This document shows, in pieces, positions 15,951 through 25,606 of a DNA stretch of 64,000 nt (position 1 is the first letter of the stretch; every line of letters begins with the position of its first letter). The DNA comes from Phocicoccus schoeneichii (GTDB taxonomy: Bacteria; Bacillota; Bacilli; Staphylococcales; Salinicoccaceae). The position numbers were made by a program, and so were the translations under genes. The DNA lies in NCBI RefSeq assembly GCF_014635565.1, contig NZ_BMDB01000001.1, positions 496,001-560,000 of the forward strand, given 5' to 3'. A model generated the notes under the pieces. It made no database searches and had not been told where the DNA came from. It was given only the letters and a program-made list of their open reading frames with translations.

Positions 15951-17664
15951 CAAATGACCCTCCCTCCGATTGTGACTGCACAATTTTATTGTAGAGTTCT
16001 GACTTTCTTACAAGTTCTTCATGAGTACCAATCGCACTGATTTCTCCTTCATCTAAGAGAAGTATACGGTCCGCAGCTTTTGCTGTAGAAATCTTTTGTG
16101 TGATGACAATTCTAGTCACTTCTACGTCTTCGATTGCTTCCCATAGACTCGTCTCCGTTGAGACGTCAAGTGCAGAAGTACTGTCATCTAAAATAAGTAC
16201 AGCTGGACGTTTCACTAATGCACGTGCAATTGAGAGTCTTTGTTTTTGTCCTCCAGATAATTGCACACCGCGTTGACCAACTTGCGTTTTGTACTGATCA
16301 TCAAATTCTAAAATTGAATCGTGAATTTGTGCTTTCATTGTACTATCGTAGATACTGTCTTCATGCGCCTCTCTATCACCCCAGAGCATGTTCTCATAAA
16401 TAGAACCTGTGAAGAGAATCGCGGATTGTGGTACATATCCTACTTTTTCTCGAAGTTCTACAATGTTCCATTCCTTGATGTCTTTATCATCAACTAAAAT
16501 TTGTCCCTCAGTTGCATCATACATGCGTGGGATTAAGTTTACGAGCGTACTCTTACCTGCTCCTGTTGCACCCATGATGACAAAGTTTTCATTCTTTTCA
16601 ACTTTAAATGATATGTGTTTTAAGGCCATGAGTGTATCATTTGGATATTTAAATGACACATCTTTAAACTCTACAGAACTACCTGTAATTGTCTTTTCAA
16701 AATCCTCATATTCATATTTAGTAATTGGTGCTTCAAGAACTTCTTCAATACGGTCTGCAGAAGCTTTTGCTCTTGTTGCTGCGATGATCAGCCAGCTGAA
16801 CATTGAGAATCCGCCTTGCATTCTAAGCGCATAGTTGATAACCGCAACAAGCTCACCGACTTGAATACTTGATGATTCTAGTAAATCTCTTGCAATATAT
16901 AATACAATTAATAAACTACCGTTCATGATGAGTAGTAACACAGGTAGAATTGATTCCATAAGTCGTAAACCAAAGATCATATCATCACGAAGATCCCCTG
17001 CTGTCTTACTAAATCTACTCGACTCATATTCCATACGGTTATTCACTTTTATGAGTGTCATCGCAGATAAGTTTTCTTGGAAGAATCTGTTAATACCATC
17101 GAGTCTTCTCTGAATACGTGAGAAGATTCTCGCACCGTAATGCGCTGTTATAAGTAAGAAAACAAATAAAATTGGTGTCAGTATTGTTAGATAAAACCCA
17201 AGTTTTACATTTACAACGAATGACATCGCAAGAGAACCGATAACCATTAGTGGTGCTCTGAGCAGGATTCTCATACCCATGAACACCAGGTTCTCTGACA
17301 TTAATACGTCTTGTGTAAGTCTCGTGATTAATGTAGAACTATTAAATTTCGCAAGCGTACCAAGGCTAAATCCTTGGATTCTTCTAAATATCGCATTTCT
17401 TAAGTCGTTACCGAATGCGTTCGTTGCGTAACTCGAAAAGTATGTATTAAATATACCAGCAATAAACGAAACGGCACTTCCTCCAAGCATTAAGAATAGA
17501 TATAAGTAAGCTTTTTCTAAGCTATTTTGTTGAATCCCTTCATCAATTACACCTCTGATGAAGAGAGGTTGAATTAACTCTACTCCGAGTTCAACGAGCA
17601 TTAAGATTAACCCGAGTATGATAATCCACTTATATTTCAAAGCATAACGAAAGACAGTTTTCAT
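15943..17664 (-). CDS. Heterodimeric ABC exporter, BmrC/YheI-like subunit
   Basis: This 573-residue half-transporter has six predicted membrane helices in the first 300 residues and a C-terminal nucleotide-binding domain with Walker A GATGAGKST and a perfect LSGGQ signature. The Walker B region reads LILDDSTS: the catalytic Glu is Asp, the hallmark of the BmrC-type partner in heterodimeric exporters. It is the first gene of a two-gene unit, overlapping the partner by 8 bases. The ribosome site is AGAGGGG. It stands between korB and ricA, where Staphylococcus has miaB. Confidence 0.85.
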   Translation of the reverse strand: MKTVFRYALKYKWIIILGLILMLVELGVELIQPLFIRGVIDEGIQQNSLEKAYLYLFLMLGGSAVSFIAGIFNTYFSSYATNAFGNDLRNAIFRRIQGFSLGTLAKFNSSTLITRLTQDVLMSENLVFMGMRILLRAPLMVIGSLAMSFVVNVKLGFYLTILTPILFVFLLITAHYGARIFSRIQRRLDGINRFFQENLSAMTLIKVNNRMEYESSRFSKTAGDLRDDMIFGLRLMESILPVLLLIMNGSLLIVLYIARDLLESSSIQVGELVAVINYALRMQGGFSMFSWLIIAATRAKASADRIEEVLEAPITKYEYEDFEKTITGSSVEFKDVSFKYPNDTLMALKHISFKVEKNENFVIMGATGAGKSTLVNLIPRMYDATEGQILVDDKDIKEWNIVELREKVGYVPQSAILFTGSIYENMLWGDREAHEDSIYDSTMKAQIHDSILEFDDQYKTQVGQRGVQLSGGQKQRLSIARALVKRPAVLILDDSTSALDVSTETSLWEAIEDVEVTRIVITQKISTAKAADRILLLDEGEISAIGTHEELVRKSELYNKIVQSQSEGGSFDD

Positions 17665-17776
17665 GGAACCCCTCTTTTTATTTCGGAAATCGAATTGTTT
17701 ATTCTAGTATGACATAAAATGAAGTGAGATGACATCAATCATTTGACTGATGTTTGATTTTTCTAAAAATACATAT

Positions 17777-17803
17777 AAAAAAAAGCGACATCCGAAGATG
17801 TCG
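17777..17803 (-). terminator. Intrinsic terminator of korAB
   Basis: A seven-pair stem (CGACATC/GATGTCG; 17786-17792 with 17797-17803) is closed by a TTCG tetraloop on the minus strand and followed by a run of eight T. Confidence 0.9.
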
Positions 17804-17812
17804 TGAATATAA

Positions 17813-18679
17813 TTATTTAAATGCTGCCATAATATCGTCAAATTGATCTTGTTCAAGTTTCAGTTCACGTTCAACAAGTGTTTCATCTAAATAACCATCA
17901 ATGTATTCTGAGTATGATTTTCTCTCAGTGTCTCTATAAAGAATACCTGTTAACATACCTTCATGTTCATTAATGTGACGAGTTACAGCATTCGAATCTG
18001 TTTCGTCATAGTCTTCAATTGTATCAATAGGTACGATATGTTCTTTGAACCAATCGTATGTGTTTACTTTATTGTAAGTGACACATGGACTAAATACGGC
18101 CACGAAGCTGAATCCTTTATGGTTCATTGCTTCTTCAATGATTTTTGTAAGTCCTTTGATATCACTTGAAACACTTTGAGCAACAAATGTTGCACCAGAT
18201 GCCATCGCTGTTTTTATCGGTACAATAGGTGCTTCAATCGATCCATCAGGTGTTGATTTAGTTACAAACCCTGTACTTGAAGATGGTGACGTTTGTCCTT
18301 TAGTTAAACCGTAAATTTGGTTATCCATAACGATGTATGTGATATCGATATTACGTTTTAATGCATGAACCGTGTGGCCCATACCAATTGCAAAACCGTC
18401 TCCGTCTCCACCTGATGCTACAACTGTTAAATCATCGTTAGCCATTTTAACACCTTGAGCAAGTGGTAAACTTCTACCATGTGTTGCGTGGAAACCGTAT
18501 GATTTAATATAACCACTCACACGCCCACTACATCCGATACCAGAAATTAATGCAAGTTCTTCTGGTTCGATTCCATTATTCGCTGCTGCACGTTGAATCG
18601 CTGCTTGTATACTGAAGTGTCCACAACCGGGGCACCAGTTTGGCTTCACGTGATTTCTAAAATCTTTAAATGTTGCCAT
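17813..18679 (-). CDS. korB: 2-oxoacid:ferredoxin oxidoreductase, beta subunit
   Basis: This is the thiamine-pyrophosphate and Fe-S subunit of an enzyme that oxidatively decarboxylates a 2-oxoacid (2-oxoglutarate or pyruvate) to its acyl-CoA while reducing ferredoxin. The 288-residue protein has the cluster ligands CPGCG (Cys16, Cys19), GIGCSG (Cys50) and SPCVTY (Cys199), and the cofactor-binding GDGDG at 91-95. It follows korA by 14 bases. Succinyl-CoA from a 2-oxoglutarate reaction would feed sucCD, present at the other end of the window. Substrate preference cannot be settled from sequence. Confidence 0.92.
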   Translation of the reverse strand: MATFKDFRNHVKPNWCPGCGHFSIQAAIQRAAANNGIEPEELALISGIGCSGRVSGYIKSYGFHATHGRSLPLAQGVKMANDDLTVVASGGDGDGFAIGMGHTVHALKRNIDITYIVMDNQIYGLTKGQTSPSSSTGFVTKSTPDGSIEAPIVPIKTAMASGATFVAQSVSSDIKGLTKIIEEAMNHKGFSFVAVFSPCVTYNKVNTYDWFKEHIVPIDTIEDYDETDSNAVTRHINEHEGMLTGILYRDTERKSYSEYIDGYLDETLVERELKLEQDQFDDIMAAFK

Positions 18680-18693
18680 TTATTTCATCCTTT

Positions 18694-20415
18694 TTATAAT
18701 ATATCGTTGATATAATCTTCAATTTCTACAGGCTTGAATGGCGTTCCATCATATTTAACGAATGTGTCCATTTTGTCATGTCCACCATAGTTCATCTTGA
18801 TGATGTTAAATAATTGACCTGTATAGTTCTGTTCGATTACTGAGATTTTTTTCGCACCGTCTAAATAAGGTCTTAATGCCTCGATTGGGACTGGGAATAA
18901 TTGACGCATGTGAATTACAGTAATGTTGTTATCAATACGTTCTACCGCTTCATCTACTGCTCCATTTACACTTAGGAAGCTGATGATGAGTAGCTCACTT
19001 TCTTTTTCACCATTAACTTTAAATGGCTTATCTAATGAGAAGTCTTTTACTTTCAACATTCTCTTATCCATTTGTGCTTTTCGGTTTACTGAACCTTCAT
19101 TTGGTGTACCGATCGAGTTGTGTTCTACACCAGTTACGTGGTGAATTCCACCTTTAACACCTGGAATTGGACGACTAGAAATACCGTCTTCAGTAATTTC
19201 ATAGCGCTCATAGTAATCCCCATTTTCGTCAGCAATCTGATCCGTAATCATCTTACCTCTGTCGATAGTGACTTTACTTAAGTCATACACAGGTGTTGTT
19301 TGCTTACCAAGTGACATCTGTAGGTCAGAAAGAACAATCACTGGAAGTTGGTATTTATCAGCTAAGTTAAATGCTTTTGTTGTAAGATAAAATGCATCTT
19401 CCACATCAGTTGGTGAAAGAATGATTTTTGGAATATCTCCATGCGTTCCATAAATCATCTGCATGAGATCTGATTGCTCTTGCTTGGTTGGTAGTCCTGT
19501 TGACGGACCTCCACGCATTGCATCTACAATTACAAGAGGTGTTTCAGTCATGCCAGATAAACCGATAGATTCCATCATTAGAGATAGACCAGGACCTGAA
19601 GATGATGTGAAACTTCTTGCACCAGCATAGTTTGAACCGATTGCCATAGTGACAGCTGCGATTTCATCTTCAGTTTGAATGACTGTTCCCTTAACACTTG
19701 GTAAGTGCTGAATCATGTATTCCATGATGTCACTTGCGGGTGTGATTGGGTATGCTGCCATAAATCTAACACCTGCGTTTAATGCTCCGAAAGCTATCGC
19801 ATCGTTACCAATGAGGTAAAGTTGATCGCGTTTTTCAACTTTCTCTAGTTCAAAATCACCTTCGATGAATTCTGATTTATTTTGAATGTATTCATATCCA
19901 GCAAGCAATGCTTGAATGTTGCTATCAACAATCTCTTGTCCTTTTCTAATGAACATTTTGTAAATCATATCTTCAAAATCTTGACTATGTAGGTGCATGA
20001 GTCTTGCACTCGCACCTACAGCAACCATGTTCTTCATTAATTTACTGCCGTGTTCCTGAGCAATTTCTGTGAATGGCACTTGTATTAATGCTGCTTCAAT
20101 TCCTTCAGGTTTCGTTGGTTTAAATTTAGCATCAGCTAAAATAACCCCGTCAGAAACAAGTTCATGTGCATTGACGTCGATTGTTTCTTGGTCAAATGCA
20201 ACGAGTATATTTATGTGATCGGAAATAGATCTTACTTCTTTTGATGAGATACGAATGTTGTTATTTGTATGTCCACCTTTAATTCTAGATGAGAAATGAC
20301 GATAACTATACAAGTGATACCCCATTCGATTTAATGTAGTGGAAAAAATTTCACCAGTCGAGTCGATACCTTCACCTTGCTGACCGCCGACTTTCCACGA
20401 TAATTGACTAATCAT
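18694..20415 (-). CDS. korA: 2-oxoacid:ferredoxin oxidoreductase, fused gamma-alpha subunit
   Basis: The 573-residue subunit fuses the gamma domain (about residues 1-190, with GGQQGEGIDSTG near the N terminus and the RIKGGHTNN region) to the alpha pyrimidine-binding domain, which begins near the AYPITPASDIMEY motif around residue 220. This fused form partners a short beta subunit, as in Staphylococcus and Mycobacterium KorAB. It starts at an ATG behind AGGAGG. A TATAGT with an upstream TG lies about 20 bases before that site, a likely extended -10. It lies downstream of ymdB in a conserved order. Confidence 0.93.
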   Translation of the reverse strand: MISQLSWKVGGQQGEGIDSTGEIFSTTLNRMGYHLYSYRHFSSRIKGGHTNNNIRISSKEVRSISDHINILVAFDQETIDVNAHELVSDGVILADAKFKPTKPEGIEAALIQVPFTEIAQEHGSKLMKNMVAVGASARLMHLHSQDFEDMIYKMFIRKGQEIVDSNIQALLAGYEYIQNKSEFIEGDFELEKVEKRDQLYLIGNDAIAFGALNAGVRFMAAYPITPASDIMEYMIQHLPSVKGTVIQTEDEIAAVTMAIGSNYAGARSFTSSSGPGLSLMMESIGLSGMTETPLVIVDAMRGGPSTGLPTKQEQSDLMQMIYGTHGDIPKIILSPTDVEDAFYLTTKAFNLADKYQLPVIVLSDLQMSLGKQTTPVYDLSKVTIDRGKMITDQIADENGDYYERYEITEDGISSRPIPGVKGGIHHVTGVEHNSIGTPNEGSVNRKAQMDKRMLKVKDFSLDKPFKVNGEKESELLIISFLSVNGAVDEAVERIDNNITVIHMRQLFPVPIEALRPYLDGAKKISVIEQNYTGQLFNIIKMNYGGHDKMDTFVKYDGTPFKPVEIEDYINDIL

Positions 20416-20509
20416 TATTTCTAGCCTCCTAGTAATGTAACTATATCAAAAATATTGGGTTTCTTTAAGAATCTTAGTGTGCTTTTAACAAAATCAGTCT
20501 ATCGGACGA

Positions 20510-21265
20510 CTATTCCTCAATTCTTATTTTCTCAATCGTTTTCTTATTCGTATCAATGACTACTGCCGATAAAATACCAGGTCCATTTTCAGGTACTTCG
20601 TGGCGTTTGGGTAGTTGATCTATGAAACGGTCGATTACTGCTTTTCGGTCAATCCCAAGAACTCCTTCACTATATCCAGTCATTCCAACATCTGTGATAT
20701 ATGCAGTTCCTTTTTCTAATATCTTTTCATCATTTGTTTGAACGTGCGTATGTGTACCAACAACTGCATTGACGCGACCATCTAAATAATACCCCATCGC
20801 TATTTTCTCGCTTGTTGTCTCTGCGTGGAAATCTACAAAAGCTTCGTCGTATGTGTTCGCTTCTAAAATGGAATCAATTTTTGTAAATGGATTGTCTATG
20901 GCTTCCATAAAACTACGTCCTTGAATATTTACAATTAGGAGTTTAATACTATTTATATTTACGATTTTGTACCCATCACCTGTAACACTATCTGGGTAGT
21001 TTGCAGGTCTGATAATGTTTTTTGTTTCTAGAAGTTCATGCACTTCATCTTTATGGAACGCATGATTTCCTAGAGTGATAAAGTCTACACCAGCTACTGT
21101 GAGTTCTTTATAAATGGACTTTGTGATTCCTTTACCATGTGCACTGTTCTCACCATTGGCAATTGTAAAATTAATATGATGTGTTTTTTTCAATTCTGAT
21201 AGATGATCTTTAACCATACGTCGTCCGATTTTACCGACGATATCACCGATAAATAATATTCTCAT
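20510..21265 (-). CDS. ymdB: Metallophosphoesterase YmdB
   Basis: YmdB is a calcineurin-like phosphodiesterase; Bacillus YmdB hydrolyses 2',3'-cyclic nucleotides and affects RNase Y and biofilm/motility decisions. The 251-residue protein has the metal ligands in order: Asp8 (GDIVG), Glu39/Asn40 (ANGEN), Asn67-His68 (LGNH), His147 (DFHAE), and His172 and His174 (GTHTH). A GTG four codons upstream overlaps the GTGAGGG ribosome site; the ATG at 21263-21265 is preferred. The gene follows rny with a strong terminator between them and only about 27 bases from its T tract to the start, so it may depend on readthrough. Confidence 0.92.
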   Translation of the reverse strand: MRILFIGDIVGKIGRRMVKDHLSELKKTHHINFTIANGENSAHGKGITKSIYKELTVAGVDFITLGNHAFHKDEVHELLETKNIIRPANYPDSVTGDGYKIVNINSIKLLIVNIQGRSFMEAIDNPFTKIDSILEANTYDEAFVDFHAETTSEKIAMGYYLDGRVNAVVGTHTHVQTNDEKILEKGTAYITDVGMTGYSEGVLGIDRKAVIDRFIDQLPKRHEVPENGPGILSAVVIDTNKKTIEKIRIEE

Positions 21266-21286
21266 AATAACCCTCACTATTTTCTA

Positions 21287-21320
21287 AATAAAAAAGATTG
21301 GAAACAGAGTTCCAATCTTT
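21287..21320 (-). terminator. Intrinsic terminator at the end of rny
   Basis: An 11-pair stem (21293-21303 with 21310-21320) runs into the rny stop codon (21319-21321) and is followed by TTTATTTAG on the minus strand. The ymdB start is only 27 bases beyond the stem. Confidence 0.8.
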
Positions 21321-22878
21321 ATTTGGCATATTCTACTGCCCTCATCTCGCGGACAACTGTCACTTTAATGTGCCCTGGATATTGCAGTTCATCTTCAATT
21401 TGTGCTTTAATGTCACGTGCAAGTCGATGTGCTTTTACATCATCGATCTCTTCTGGACTCACCATGATGCGGATTTCTCTACCTGCTTGAATCGCAAATG
21501 ATTTTTCCACACCTTTATAACCGAGCGCGATTTGCTCAAGGTTTTCCAGTCGTTTGACATAGTTCTCAAGAGTCTCTCTACGAGCTCCTGGTCGTGCTGC
21601 ACTCAGCGCATCTGCTGCTGCTACAATGATTGAAATTATATTATTCGGTTCTACATCACCGTGATGCGACTCGATTGCATTTATTACAACATCAGATTCT
21701 TTATAGCGTTTTGCTAAGTTTGCACCGATTTCTACGTGAGATCCTTCAATCTCATGGTCAATCGATTTACCGATGTCATGTAGTAATCCTGCTCTACGAG
21801 CAAGGGATACATCTAGTCCGAGTTCTGCTGCAAGCATACCTGATAAGAATCCAACTTCGACTGAGTGTTTTAAAACGTTTTGTCCATAGCTCAATCTGAA
21901 CTTCATCTTACCTAAATGTTTGATAAGTTCAGGATGTAAGTTGTGAATATCTACTTCAAATGCTGCTTGCTCACCTGCATCTCGAATCTCTGTTTCGATG
22001 TTACGGCGTGCTTTGTCTACCATTTCTTCAATTCTACCTGGATGAATACGTCCATCTTTAACGAGCTCTTCTAAGGCATTTTTTGCAATCGTACGTCTGA
22101 TCGGGTCAAATCCAGAAAGAATTACTGCTTCAGGTGTATCGTCGATAATTAAATCGACACCTGTCAGCGTTTCAATCGTTCTGATGTTACGACCTTCACG
22201 TCCAATGATTCTACCTTTCATTTCGTCATTTGGTAGGTTTACTACTGACACCGTAGATTCACTTGTGTATTCAGCTGCATAACGCTGAGTCACAGTTGCA
22301 AGAAGCTCTCTTGCGTCTTTCTCTACAGTTTGTTCCATTTCGGCTTTCTTTTCTTTGACCATTACGGCCATATCATGTGACAGTTCTTTTTCGAGTTCTG
22401 CAAAAATTTCTTCTTTTGCTTCGTCTCTTGTTAGTCCGGAGATGCGAGTTAGTTCTGAATTTTGTTGACTGATAATTTCGTTAATCTCTTTTTCTCTGGC
22501 ATCTACCATTTGCTGTTTTTCTTCAATTTTTGCCTCTTTTGAATCAAGCATCTCGTCTTTCTTATCTAAGAGTTCGCTCTTAGTATCAAGAGTCGTTTCA
22601 CGATTTAAAAGTCTAGATTCAAATGATTTTAGATTATCACGTGACTCACTCGTTTCACGATCAAATGCTTCTCTTAATTTTTGATTCTTTTCTTTTGCTT
22701 CAAGCAACTTTTCTTTCTTCAAGTTCGTTGCTTCTTTTTCAGCTTCCGCAATAATATGACTCGCTGACTTTCTTGCTTCTTCTTGTCTTTTAGTCAATAT
22801 ATTATTTACGATAAAATATCCGATAACAACACCTAGGATAATACCAAATAAGATTAAGAAAATGTCTTGTAAGTCCAC
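21319..22878 (-). CDS. rny: Ribonuclease Y
   Basis: RNase Y is the membrane-anchored endoribonuclease that starts decay of many mRNAs. The 519-residue protein, the same length as in Staphylococcus, has an N-terminal membrane helix (about residues 2-24), a long charged coiled coil to about residue 200, a KH domain ([12 protein letters not shown]) and an HD domain with [12 protein letters not shown]. Two in-frame GTG codons exist; the one at 22876-22878 is eight bases after GGGAGG and is preferred over the upstream GTG, which overlaps that site. The RicA regulator of this enzyme is encoded nearby at 13650-14075. Confidence 0.95.
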   Translation of the reverse strand: MDLQDIFLILFGIILGVVIGYFIVNNILTKRQEEARKSASHIIAEAEKEATNLKKEKLLEAKEKNQKLREAFDRETSESRDNLKSFESRLLNRETTLDTKSELLDKKDEMLDSKEAKIEEKQQMVDAREKEINEIISQQNSELTRISGLTRDEAKEEIFAELEKELSHDMAVMVKEKKAEMEQTVEKDARELLATVTQRYAAEYTSESTVSVVNLPNDEMKGRIIGREGRNIRTIETLTGVDLIIDDTPEAVILSGFDPIRRTIAKNALEELVKDGRIHPGRIEEMVDKARRNIETEIRDAGEQAAFEVDIHNLHPELIKHLGKMKFRLSYGQNVLKHSVEVGFLSGMLAAELGLDVSLARRAGLLHDIGKSIDHEIEGSHVEIGANLAKRYKESDVVINAIESHHGDVEPNNIISIIVAAADALSAARPGARRETLENYVKRLENLEQIALGYKGVEKSFAIQAGREIRIMVSPEEIDDVKAHRLARDIKAQIEDELQYPGHIKVTVVREMRAVEYAK

Positions 22879-22975
22879 AAAAAACACCTCCCTAAAGCTT
22901 ATTTTTCAGTGTGTTGATTATAATGTATTTTAAATTTTTGAATTTATCATACATATTTATAGTATAGTTTATTTT

Positions 22976-23013
22976 AAAATAAATCAAGCACTAGGAGAGC
23001 CCAGTGCTTGATT
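22976..23013 (-). terminator. Intrinsic terminator of recA
   Basis: An 11-pair stem (AATCAAGCACT at 22982-22992 with AGTGCTTGATT at 23003-23013) is followed on the minus strand by TATTTTAAAATAAAC. It lies six bases past the recA stop. Confidence 0.8.
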
Positions 23014-23018
23014 AAAGA

Positions 23019-24065
23019 TTAGTTATCTAATAGTGTATCTTCGTCTTCAAATTCTTCAGTTGAAACTTCGTTTTGCTCACCATTAAATCCAAGTGCTTCT
23101 CTTAGTCGACTTTCGATCTCATCTAAGATCGCCTTGTTCTCTGAAAGATACTCTTTAACATTTTCTTTACCTTGTCCGAGTCTTTCACCGTTGTATGAAT
23201 ACCAAGCACCGCTCTTATCAACAATGTCGTATTCTACACCTAGATCAATGACTTCTCCTGTACGAGAAATGCCTTGACCATACATGATATCTACTTCTGC
23301 GACTCTAAATGGTGGTGCCACTTTATTTTTAACGACTTTAATTTTTGTTCTGTTACCAACGATATCTTGACCGAGTTTAAGCTGTTCTGCACGACGTACT
23401 TCTAAGCGTACTGAGCTATAGAATTTTAACGCACGTCCACCAGGAGTTACCTCTGGATTACCGAACATTACGCCGACTTTTTCACGAATTTGGTTAATGA
23501 AAATTGCTGTTGTATTACTTTTAGAAATTGCACCTGAAAGTTTACGTAGTGCTTGTGACATTAGTCGTGCTTGTAAACCAACGTGCGTATCTCCCATTTC
23601 TCCTTCAATTTCTGCTTTAGGAGTAAGAGCTGCTACTGAGTCTACAACAACGATATCCACTGCACCACTTCTAACAAATGCTTCTGCAATTTCTAATCCT
23701 TGCTCACCTGTATCTGGTTGAGAAAGGTAGAGGTTTTCAATATCTACGCCTAAGTTTTTAGCATAGACTGGATCAAGTGCGTGCTCTGCATCGATGAAAG
23801 CAGCGATACCGCCTTGGCGTTGGACTTCTGCAATCGCATGAAGTGCAACAGTTGTTTTACCGGATGATTCTGGTCCATAAATTTCAATAATTCGTCCTTG
23901 TGGATATCCACCTACACCAAGTGCACTGTCAAGTGTAATAGAACCTGAAGATGTTGTGTTTACTTTACGACCTGGGTCGTCACCAAGTTTCATTACTGAT
24001 CCTTTACCGAATGCTTTTTCCATATTTTTTATAACAGTGTCTAATGCTTTTTGTCTTTCGCTCAT
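23019..24065 (-). CDS. recA: Recombinase RecA
   Basis: RecA forms filaments on single-stranded DNA, drives strand exchange and triggers LexA self-cleavage. The 348-residue protein has Walker [10 protein letters not shown] (64-72), Walker [10 protein letters not shown], the conserved [14 protein letters not shown] loop and an acidic C-terminal tail ([11 protein letters not shown]). The frame is open 18 codons further upstream, but the ATG at 24063-24065 follows TCGGAGG and matches RecA N termini (MSERQKALD). A LexA-type box overlaps the promoter at 24132-24145, so SOS control is expected. Confidence 0.98.
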   Translation of the reverse strand: MSERQKALDTVIKNMEKAFGKGSVMKLGDDPGRKVNTTSSGSITLDSALGVGGYPQGRIIEIYGPESSGKTTVALHAIAEVQRQGGIAAFIDAEHALDPVYAKNLGVDIENLYLSQPDTGEQGLEIAEAFVRSGAVDIVVVDSVAALTPKAEIEGEMGDTHVGLQARLMSQALRKLSGAISKSNTTAIFINQIREKVGVMFGNPEVTPGGRALKFYSSVRLEVRRAEQLKLGQDIVGNRTKIKVVKNKVAPPFRVAEVDIMYGQGISRTGEVIDLGVEYDIVDKSGAWYSYNGERLGQGKENVKEYLSENKAILDEIESRLREALGFNGEQNEVSTEEFEDEDTLLDN

Positions 24066-24104
24066 AATAAACCTCCGAAATTTCCGATATATAAGTTCTA
24101 TCAA

Positions 24105-24110
24105 ATTATA
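24105..24110 (-). promoter_or_regulatory. -10 element of recA
   Basis: A perfect TATAAT on the minus strand lies 39 bases before the recA ATG. The position of the -35, 17-18 bases upstream, falls on the end of the LexA-like box. Confidence 0.6.
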
Positions 24111-24123
24111 ACACAGCAAAATA

Positions 24124-24151
24124 AAAAAAGCGAATATACGTTCGCTTTTTT
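24124..24151. terminator. Bidirectional hairpin after pgsA that also contains a LexA-type SOS box
   Basis: An 11-pair stem (24124-24134 with 24141-24151, six-base loop) with T runs on both strands lies between pgsA and recA. Its centre, 24132-24145, reads CGAACGTATATTCG on the minus strand. This matches 13 of 14 positions of the Gram-positive LexA consensus CGAACRNRYGTTYG. It overlaps the expected -35 of recA, which is the right place for repression. Confidence 0.72.
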
Positions 24152-24226
24152 AGTGACAGTTCTTTAATTATATTTTAGCATTAATCATGAACTGCATATG
24201 AATTTTACAGTTGTCTATTTTCTGTA

Positions 24227-24808
24227 CTATTTTTGATTCATAAAAACGTTTCTGCCTTTATAAAAATACTCAATCATTGAGAGTATTGTAAATAACACAG
24301 CAATATACATGAAAATCATACCAAGTGAAAACTCAATATACTCTACGAATATATCACCAAATAGTAAAAATACGAGTGCAAGCATTTGGAAAACTGTTTT
24401 CACTTTCCCAAGTTGGCCAGCGGCACTTACAAACCCTTGTTCGACTTGTAAGAGTCTTAAACCAGTCACAGCAAATTCACGTGCAATGATGACGATAGCA
24501 ATCCAACTTGAAATTGTATGCCATTCAACTAGAATGATCAGCCCACTTGCAACGAGTAGTTTATCCGCTAATGGGTCTAAAAATTTCCCCATATTTGTAA
24601 TTAAATTTAATTTTCGTGCAAGATATCCATCGAGTGCATCAGTTAAACTTGCGACAACAAAGATAATTCCCGCAATTAATTGCTCTACACGAATCTCTAA
24701 TCCACCTAAAAAGCTTGTATTACCAAATCCAAAGTCTACAATTGCAAAAACGATGAAGACAGGAATCAGTAAGATACGTACAACGGTAATCTGATTTGGA
24801 AGATTCAT
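24227..24808 (-). CDS. pgsA: CDP-diacylglycerol-glycerol-3-phosphate 3-phosphatidyltransferase
   Basis: PgsA makes phosphatidylglycerophosphate, the committed step to phosphatidylglycerol and cardiolipin in the membrane. The 193-residue protein has several membrane helices and the CDP-alcohol phosphotransferase signature: Asp57, Asp60, Gly61, Ala64, Arg65, Gly74, Asp78 and Asp82 within residues 57-82. Its substrate CDP-diacylglycerol is made by cdsA, also in this window. It follows the rodZ-like gene by two bases, in the usual ymfI-rodZ-pgsA-recA order. Confidence 0.95.
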   Translation of the reverse strand: MNLPNQITVVRILLIPVFIVFAIVDFGFGNTSFLGGLEIRVEQLIAGIIFVVASLTDALDGYLARKLNLITNMGKFLDPLADKLLVASGLIILVEWHTISSWIAIVIIAREFAVTGLRLLQVEQGFVSAAGQLGKVKTVFQMLALVFLLFGDIFVEYIEFSLGMIFMYIAVLFTILSMIEYFYKGRNVFMNQK

Positions 24809-24810
24809 AA

Positions 24811-25590
24811 TTATTTCCTTTCTATATTGAACTGATAGAATACAGTTTTCTTATCGCTTCTATCTTCAGGATTTAACTGAATATTATTGATTGTGATATT
24901 CATGCTTGTTGCATCTTCAACAGCAAATAATAATTCAGTCGCATCATCATTGATATCATATTGACCTTCACTAATCGTATCATAGACATATCCAGTATTT
25001 AGATTGTCTGTTAGATTGATTAAGGTATTTTTAGAATGGAACGAAAAACTAATTGGTTCACTCGTTTCAATGTTATAAACGAGCGTGTTACCATCTAAAC
25101 CAACAAATTCTATATTAGTCTCACTTTGGACTTCTTCTTTTTGGTTCTTTACGATTGCACCTTCACTTGAAACTGCGTCATAAATTGGCTTTTTAGTAAA
25201 AAGATTGCCGTCTGCTCCAATCTGTAAAAGAATAAACCAAACAACAAACAGAGATAGTATGATGGCTCCTAGAGTGATGAGAGACTTTCTTAAATACTGG
25301 AAAGCATCATTTTGACTCTTATGCCTTGTTTCAATCACTTCTTTTTTTGTTGGTAATTCATCTTTATAGCGCTCAATTAACTCGTGTCCATTCAAGTTAA
25401 GCGCTCTTGTGTATTCTAGTATTAATAATTTTGCATGTTTTGGGTTAGGAAGATTTAAGAACTCCCCTGTTTCTATAATTTGTATAATTGTTCTTTTTAA
25501 TTTAGAACGTTCAGACATTTCTTTTAAAGTAACACCAGACTGTTCACGCCTTTTTCTAAGCAATGGACCAAGTTTCAATTGTTTCACCAC
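24811..25590 (-). CDS. rodZ: RodZ-like helix-turn-helix membrane protein
   Basis: This 259-residue bitopic protein has a cytoplasmic Xre/Cro-type helix-turn-helix domain (about residues 6-70), a charged linker, one membrane helix (104-126) and an outer domain of about 130 residues of the DUF4115 type. RodZ links cell-wall synthesis to cell shape; in cocci without MreB its exact task is uncertain. Two adjacent GTG codons are possible starts behind AAGGAAA. It is co-transcribed with ymfI upstream and pgsA downstream. Confidence 0.85.
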   Translation of the reverse strand: MVKQLKLGPLLRKRREQSGVTLKEMSERSKLKRTIIQIIETGEFLNLPNPKHAKLLILEYTRALNLNGHELIERYKDELPTKKEVIETRHKSQNDAFQYLRKSLITLGAIILSLFVVWFILLQIGADGNLFTKKPIYDAVSSEGAIVKNQKEEVQSETNIEFVGLDGNTLVYNIETSEPISFSFHSKNTLINLTDNLNTGYVYDTISEGQYDINDDATELLFAVEDATSMNITINNIQLNPEDRSDKKTVFYQFNIERK

Positions 25591-25606
25591 ATTTCCTTAA
25601 TTCCAT

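Noticed and set aside
23019-24119. 18-codon N-terminal extension of RecA
   Set aside because: The extension runs through the ribosome site and does not match RecA N termini; the ATG at 24065 is clearly the start.
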